Of a DNA stretch of 9,814 nucleotides, positions 6,638-9,814 are shown in pieces. Both the position numbers and the translations under genes were made by a program. Every line of letters starts with the position of its first letter. The first letter of the stretch is position 1. Source of the stretch: Bdellovibrionales bacterium (lineage in GTDB: Bacteria; Bdellovibrionota; Bdellovibrionia; Bdellovibrionales; UBA1609); NCBI GenBank assembly GCA_020434645.1, contig JAGRAK010000051.1:1-9814 (forward strand), given 5' to 3'. The notes under the pieces are model-generated. The model was not told the origin of the DNA and made no database searches. It saw only the letters and a program-made list of their open reading frames with translations.

Positions 6638-6661
6638 CGTCAGAACTCAGAGCTACTGACG
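6638..6661 (-). repeat. Hairpin over the stop codon of the small lipoprotein gene
   Basis: On the minus strand CGTCAG (6661-6656) pairs with CTGACG (6643-6638), with further pairing inside (AGCT with AGTT around a CTG loop). The stem includes the last two codons of the lipoprotein, and its TAG stop lies within the structure. A second small hairpin GGCC-TTGT-GGCC (6638-6627) follows at once. No U-run follows, so this may be a transcript-end or stability structure rather than a classical terminator. Confidence 0.35.
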
Positions 6662-6778
6662 ATCCATTATGCGTGAGGAGAGCCCTCGGTTGCTGTCGTC
6701 GGGTTTAACAAAGTTGCCGGCGCAAGATGCAAGCGCCAATACAGAGAACACTAAGCCTGATATCATAAGTAGTTTCAT
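6653..6778 (-). CDS. Small outer-membrane-type lipoprotein, 41 aa
   Basis: The frame starts at ATG 6778 and ends at TAG 6653. The product begins MKLLMISGLVFSVLALASC, a complete type II signal peptide with lipobox LASC. Cleavage before C19 leaves a lipid-anchored mature peptide of only 23 residues (CAGNFVKPDDSN, then RGLSSRIMDRQ). A strong Shine-Dalgarno (AAGGGGGAA, minus strand 6790-6782) stands five bases before the ATG and supports translation. Mature residue +2 is Ala, which in enterobacteria would favour outer-membrane sorting. It lies between the TadG-like gene and the secreted unknown protein on the same strand and may belong to the same envelope function. The family is unknown to me; the short RIMDRQ tail has no motif. 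Automatic gene finders could easily miss a gene this short. Confidence 0.8.
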   Translation of the reverse strand: MKLLMISGLVFSVLALASCAGNFVKPDDSNRGLSSRIMDRQ

Positions 6779-6799
6779 TCGTTCCCCCTTGAACTTCTA

Positions 6800-6828
6800 A
6801 TTTTACGGGGACATCCGTGTCCCCGCAA
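6800..6828 (-). promoter_or_regulatory. Candidate lipoprotein promoter with a palindrome in its spacer
   Basis: On the minus strand TTGCGG (6828-6823) and TAAAAT (6805-6800, five of six bases of the -10 consensus) are separated by exactly 17 bases, which would place the transcript start about 15 bases before the lipoprotein ATG. The spacer is almost entirely a perfect inverted repeat, CGGGGACA (6806-6813), TCCG, TGTCCCCG (6818-6825). It could be an operator or a repeat element carrying the promoter. The -35 is weak. Confidence 0.32.
6806..6825. repeat. Perfect 8-bp inverted repeat with UNCG-type loop
   Basis: CGGGGACA and TGTCCCCG flank TCCG. As plus-strand RNA the loop UCCG is of the very stable UNCG class; as minus-strand RNA it is CGGA. 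It lies between the TadG-like gene and the lipoprotein. On the minus strand it is followed by TAAAATTAG, so it is at best a weak terminator for the TadG-like transcript. Confidence 0.8.
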
Positions 6829-6868
6829 TTAAATGACTACATCATCGAACAAATCCGGTTAAAAGTGG

Positions 6869-6901
6869 GGCTACAAAATATAAAGTGTCTCATTTTGAGC
6901 C
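6869..6901 (-). repeat. Bulged hairpin just after the TadG-like gene
   Basis: On the minus strand GGCTCAAAAT (6901-6892) pairs with ATTTTG-T-AGCC (6879-6869), ten pairs with one bulged base and a 12-base loop. It begins two bases after the TGA stop of the TadG-like gene. CCCACTTTTAACC follows, so it could be a weak terminator or a 3'-end stabiliser. Confidence 0.4.
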
Positions 6902-6902
6902 A

Positions 6903-8948
6903 TCACCAATTTTCAGGAGGCGGATTCAGAATCTCGCCCTCACTTTGGCCGGGTCCACCGAGCGGTAAAGGCGAATATAAAATTTCAGGTGAAATAATTT
7001 TAACTGAATAGCCCACCCGCCCACCATTGTCGAGGCATGCGCCCGGCGCTTTCATCTTTACTTTTGAATCATCTTCATCACAATTACCGAAACGTTTTTT
7101 CGGAAACTCAAAATACTCACCATAAGTATCACTGTGCACCCACGATGTTAGTAAATGCGCTTTATCACGCACATACCAAAATGCATCAGGTGCTTGAATC
7201 TTGGCATCTATGTTTGCTATTTGAATTTGCGTTTCAATTGACATGGGAGTTTCAGCTCGCGAACCCAAATCTCCGCGCGGAAAAGCCACGCCCTCAATAC
7301 CAAAGCGCTTTCGATTATTTATCAGCCGTTTCAAATATCTCTCCGGAAAATTCGGCTGAATAGAATAATATGTGATATCAAAAAGATCAGGGGCTACTGC
7401 CGCTATCTCATAATTGCGCACATTAAAACCCTCTTCACTCGGCGCTGCCAAAATATCATTTATTTTGCCCTCACCGAATCCCTTATTAATATCAGCATAA
7501 TCATAGACCGAAGCTTTGATGCCTTTTTGATCTGTCATTGAGCTTTGGGCCAAAAATGATTTAAGCCCCATCTTATCACCAGGGTATTTCGAATACATGG
7601 GCACCAAATCTTTTGGCGTGTCGCCCTCTGAACTCCCATCCGCATTTAATTTTGGAGGGGCGAGCCCTAAATTTTCACCACTTGATTCACTTGCGTTACG
7701 AGACCAAGCCCGGCCATACCATGGACCGATTCTGCCACCAAAGGGTTGAGCATAGGCGCGCGCTTCAAATTCAATCGGGTCACCAAAAGGAAAAAATAAT
7801 TGCCGCGGCTTAGTTTTTGCCTTCACCCCAACATACGCCAAGTACCACGGATTTTTTTCTACTCCGATTGACATTCGAAAACTATCACCCGGCTTTACGT
7901 ATTTGCCCATACCGGCGATGTTCAGCAATTCTTTTACACTCTCACCTGTTTGATCACCGGTAAATTCTTTTAATGACTGCACGGCCGCAGGATCTGGCAA
8001 TTTATAAATCGGGTTAATAACCGTACTACAGTTTTTAGAATCGCCCGTTAACTCCTGATAAAACATGGTGAAGTAAACATCCATTTCATTGAGCCACTTT
8101 GTAGAATCAAGTCCCTCAAGAGAATTATAAATTTCAATTTGTGGGGGATTTCTCGGGTCTGAATTATTCGGGTAAGTTAAATTTTTAATAAATGTCTTCT
8201 GCGCACCAACTAAAATTGAATCTCCGTCAAGATCGAGCATCTCGCTGGGTTTTCTGGCCAAATTACTTGCGAGTGCACGAATTAATTCTTTACGCGACTG
8301 TTGATCTTTTAAGTAAGCGGCATAAATTGAAGCGGCGTAATACCAATTCACGCCAGCATAACCCTGACAAGATTCGGCAATTCTATTTTGAGTCGCCTTT
8401 ACAAACTTAGAAAATATCGCATTGATCGGATTAAACGGCGCGAGCACCGGCACGTCTGGAATGTTCGGAATTGTAAAGTTATCTGACTTACACGGATTAT
8501 CTTGCCCTGCAGAGCCATTTGGCTTGTCTTTACTCCTAAGGCCAAACTCCCAATTTCTTCTTTGCGTAATACATAAAACCGGAGCTGTCGCTACGGGCGG
8601 CCACCCCGGGGATGTATCAACTCGTGGAGCATTATTTCGAAATGCAGGATGCTCATTATTGCCCTCATTACCCATTGTACCTAAAACATAATAGCGCCAA
8701 TTGAGCAGCTTCCAAGACTGATGAATCTGGTAGTTGGTATGCGCAATAACATTTAATATCTCAGCTTGACGTTGGGCTGCATAATACGCCGCAAGGTCAA
8801 CCGCGTTTTGTAAATTTATTTTATCGTGAACCACAAGCCCGATATTGATTGCCATGGCAAAGAACACAAACAGAATTTGAAAAATGAGCGCAACGAAAAT
8901 AGCCATCTGGCCTCGTTGATTCTGTTTTGACAGTTGCACTCTCATCAT
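6903..8948 (-). CDS. TadG-like membrane-anchored protein with a large exported domain
   Basis: The N-terminus has the TadE/TadG (Flp pilus-assembly) pattern: QRGQMAIFVALIFQILFVFF (11-30) leads into one membrane segment (to about residue 40), then HDKINLQNAVDLAAYYAAQRQ (41-61), with the characteristic LQNAxDxAA. In the family this places the remaining roughly 620 residues outside the inner membrane. That part is unusually long for TadG and has no metal-binding or catalytic motif I recognise. It contains six cysteines (C126, C153, C194, C307, C623, C638), an even number that would suit disulfides, and a conserved-looking ARAYAQPFGGRIGPW segment (396-410). The last residues (SPLPLGGPGQSEGEI, 659-672) look like translated palindromic repeat DNA. 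Tandem ATGs at 8948 and 8945 are possible starts; no strong Shine-Dalgarno is seen. No tadA, tadB or tadC gene is in view, so a pilus role is uncertain. Confidence 0.85.
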   Translation of the reverse strand: MMRVQLSKQNQRGQMAIFVALIFQILFVFFAMAINIGLVVHDKINLQNAVDLAAYYAAQRQAEILNVIAHTNYQIHQSWKLLNWRYYVLGTMGNEGNNEHPAFRNNAPRVDTSPGWPPVATAPVLCITQRRNWEFGLRSKDKPNGSAGQDNPCKSDNFTIPNIPDVPVLAPFNPINAIFSKFVKATQNRIAESCQGYAGVNWYYAASIYAAYLKDQQSRKELIRALASNLARKPSEMLDLDGDSILVGAQKTFIKNLTYPNNSDPRNPPQIEIYNSLEGLDSTKWLNEMDVYFTMFYQELTGDSKNCSTVINPIYKLPDPAAVQSLKEFTGDQTGESVKELLNIAGMGKYVKPGDSFRMSIGVEKNPWYLAYVGVKAKTKPRQLFFPFGDPIEFEARAYAQPFGGRIGPWYGRAWSRNASESSGENLGLAPPKLNADGSSEGDTPKDLVPMYSKYPGDKMGLKSFLAQSSMTDQKGIKASVYDYADINKGFGEGKINDILAAPSEEGFNVRNYEIAAVAPDLFDITYYSIQPNFPERYLKRLINNRKRFGIEGVAFPRGDLGSRAETPMSIETQIQIANIDAKIQAPDAFWYVRDKAHLLTSWVHSDTYGEYFEFPKKRFGNCDEDDSKVKMKAPGACLDNGGRVGYSVKIISPEILYSPLPLGGPGQSEGEILNPPPENW
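6934..6974. repeat. 41-bp imperfect palindrome inside the 3' end of the TadG-like gene
   Basis: TCGCCCTCAC (6934-6943) and GTAAAGGCGA (6965-6974) are inverted with eight of ten bases matching; as minus-strand RNA the two mismatches become G-U pairs, so ten pairs form. The GC-rich middle includes GGCCGGG and CCACCGAGCGG. It encodes SPLPLGGPGQSEGEI near the protein end, an odd composition for the rest of the protein, and resembles dispersed intergenic palindromic repeats. Confidence 0.55.
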
Positions 8949-8955
8949 TCACACT
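8927..8955 (+). promoter_or_regulatory. Candidate promoter for the rightward exported-protein gene, inside the TadG-like coding start
   Basis: A perfect -35 box TTGACA (8927-8932) is followed after 17 bases by the poor -10 CACACT (8950-8955). A transcript from it would begin at or very near the ATG at 8962, so translation would be leaderless. This fits the absence of any Shine-Dalgarno before that ATG (the preceding bases are pyrimidines). The weak -10 keeps confidence low. Confidence 0.3.
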
Positions 8956-8961
8956 TTTTCT

Positions 8962-9814
8962 ATGAGTATTAAATCAATAGTTTATTTTACTTTCTTCATT
9001 CTCGTAGCACAATCCTCATTTGCAGCAGACCCAGCCTTTGAGGGGTACTATAAATTTATTCTTGGCGGACAACACTCCGGGTACGTCGTACAACGCTTTG
9101 AAATCAACGATGCAAAAAAACAAATGACCTCGACTTACTACGTGTTTGTGAAAACTCCATCAGGCTCGACCACCGAAAGTCTAGTCGCAAAATCTGATTT
9201 ATCTTTTGAGCCGATTTCTTATCAGTACTCTGCGCTTGTCGATGGCAAAATGAAATCTGTAGATGCGACTTTCAAAAATAAAAAGATGACAGCCAAGATG
9301 ACCGATAACGGCAAAACTCAGTCAGTCATTTTAAATGTTCCGCAAAATGGTTTTCTTTCGACGTTTTTAAATTACGTCATGCTTAAAAATGGGTTAATGG
9401 TCGGTAAAAATTACGAATACTACGCACTAGCAGAAGAATCGCCTGCATGCTTTAAGGGCGATAAAAACTGCAAGGCCACTGATGTTGGTTTTATCAAAGG
9501 GACTGCCGGCATTAAAGCTGAACAAAAAGTGGGCGCCGTCGACGCCTACAAAGTCGATTTTAATTATAAGGGCGTCAGCTTTATCGGCCTCTTAAGCCAT
9601 GCCGGCGAAACTCTCGGCAGCATTTCACCAATGCAAGAGGCGTCGACTGAACTTGTTTCTTCTAGACAAGCGGCTGTCGGAGCCTTTCCTTTTAAAGAAA
9701 AACATATTCGTGCTCTTTTTGGTGATATCCCTGCCGGCAAAAAAAATGCTCTAAATATTACGGCAGCAGCACCAAGCATGCCGCCACCCGAACAAGCTCC
9801 CGTACCAATGAAAA
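8962..9814 (+). CDS. Exported protein of unknown function, 3' truncated
   Basis: The frame is open from ATG 8962 to the window end (284 codons) without a stop, so the gene continues beyond it. The product starts with a typical Sec signal peptide (MSIKSIVYFTFFILVAQSSFA, cleavage before ADP). The mature part begins with FEGYYKFILGGQHSGYVVQRFEI and continues with alternating hydrophobic and polar stretches suggesting beta-sheet, loosely like DUF3108-type periplasmic proteins; I cannot confirm that. A cysteine pair (CFKGDKNC) may form a disulfide. The visible end turns Pro-rich (SMPPPEQAPVPMK), suggesting a linker or disordered tail. Its start lies 13 bp from the divergent TadG-like start, which hints at shared control. 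Function unknown; the coding call is strong because of the long frame and clear signal peptide. Confidence 0.87.
   Translation, partial: MSIKSIVYFTFFILVAQSSFAADPAFEGYYKFILGGQHSGYVVQRFEINDAKKQMTSTYYVFVKTPSGSTTESLVAKSDLSFEPISYQYSALVDGKMKSVDATFKNKKMTAKMTDNGKTQSVILNVPQNGFLSTFLNYVMLKNGLMVGKNYEYYALAEESPACFKGDKNCKATDVGFIKGTAGIKAEQKVGAVDAYKVDFNYKGVSFIGLLSHAGETLGSISPMQEASTELVSSRQAAVGAFPFKEKHIRALFGDIPAGKKNALNITAAAPSMPPPEQAPVPMK
8984..9012 (-). promoter_or_regulatory. Candidate promoter for the TadG-like gene, inside the divergent signal-peptide coding sequence
   Basis: On the minus strand TTGTGC (9012-9007) and TAAAAT (8989-8984, five of six bases of the -10 consensus) are 17 bases apart, giving a leader of roughly 30 bases before ATG 8948. 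Its layout (TTG-box, 17 bases, TAAAAT) matches the candidate lipoprotein promoter at 6800-6828. It overlaps codons of the divergent exported protein. Confidence 0.3.

Noticed and set aside
8890..8906. Internal ATG (8906, residue 15) of the TadG-like gene with GAGG just upstream as a possible true start
   Set aside because: It would remove the QRGQ segment that precedes the membrane helix in TadE/TadG-like proteins; kept as a minor alternative only.
1..9814. CRISPR arrays, transposases, phage genes, tRNA or rRNA genes
   Set aside because: None was seen: no regularly spaced repeats outside the coding repeats described, no transposase or integrase motifs, and no tRNA-like cloverleaf.

Overview
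The window is moderately AT-rich, gene-dense bacterial DNA. It holds eight protein genes of ordinary size and one very small lipoprotein gene; the first and last genes run off the ends. Several features fit a predatory or deltaproteobacterial-type Gram-negative bacterium, with Bdellovibrionota my best guess: a sigma-54 activator, many Sec-exported proteins without obvious relatives, a long TadG-like protein, and an AmgK/MurU-type cell-wall recycling pair. The taxonomic call is inference from gene content; there is no rRNA or tRNA to anchor it.

Left part (1-1961): the 3' end of an NtrC-type sigma-54 activator (AAA+ domain and Fis-type helix-turn-helix) faces a convergent, minus-strand gene for an exported endonuclease/exonuclease/phosphatase-superfamily enzyme. 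A hairpin that may act as a terminator lies between them. Centre (2213-5582): three plus-strand genes with 33-36 bp and 19 bp gaps form a likely operon. They encode a GAF-like protein with a degenerate NtrC-like AAA+ domain, an AmgK-type sugar kinase, and a MurU-type nucleotidyltransferase. The transferase carries three Ala/Gly/Ser/Asp-rich insertions and a hexapeptide-repeat tail. AmgK and MurU together turn salvaged MurNAc into UDP-MurNAc, so the operon probably recycles peptidoglycan sugars, either the cell's own or, in a predator, those of its prey.

Right part (5668-9814): on the minus strand a TadG-like membrane-anchored protein (681 aa), a 41-aa lipoprotein and a secreted protein of unknown function follow one another, all directed to the envelope. 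The spaces between them are rich in inverted repeats, one of which seems to have been absorbed into the end of the TadG-like gene. The TadG-like gene diverges, with only 13 bp between start codons, from a plus-strand gene for another exported protein that is cut by the window end.

The most unusual points are the repeat-expanded nucleotidyltransferase, the degenerate AAA+ protein next to the recycling genes, the duplicated translation start before the nucleotidyltransferase, and the palindrome-rich lipoprotein region. No CRISPR array, insertion sequence, tRNA or rRNA was seen.
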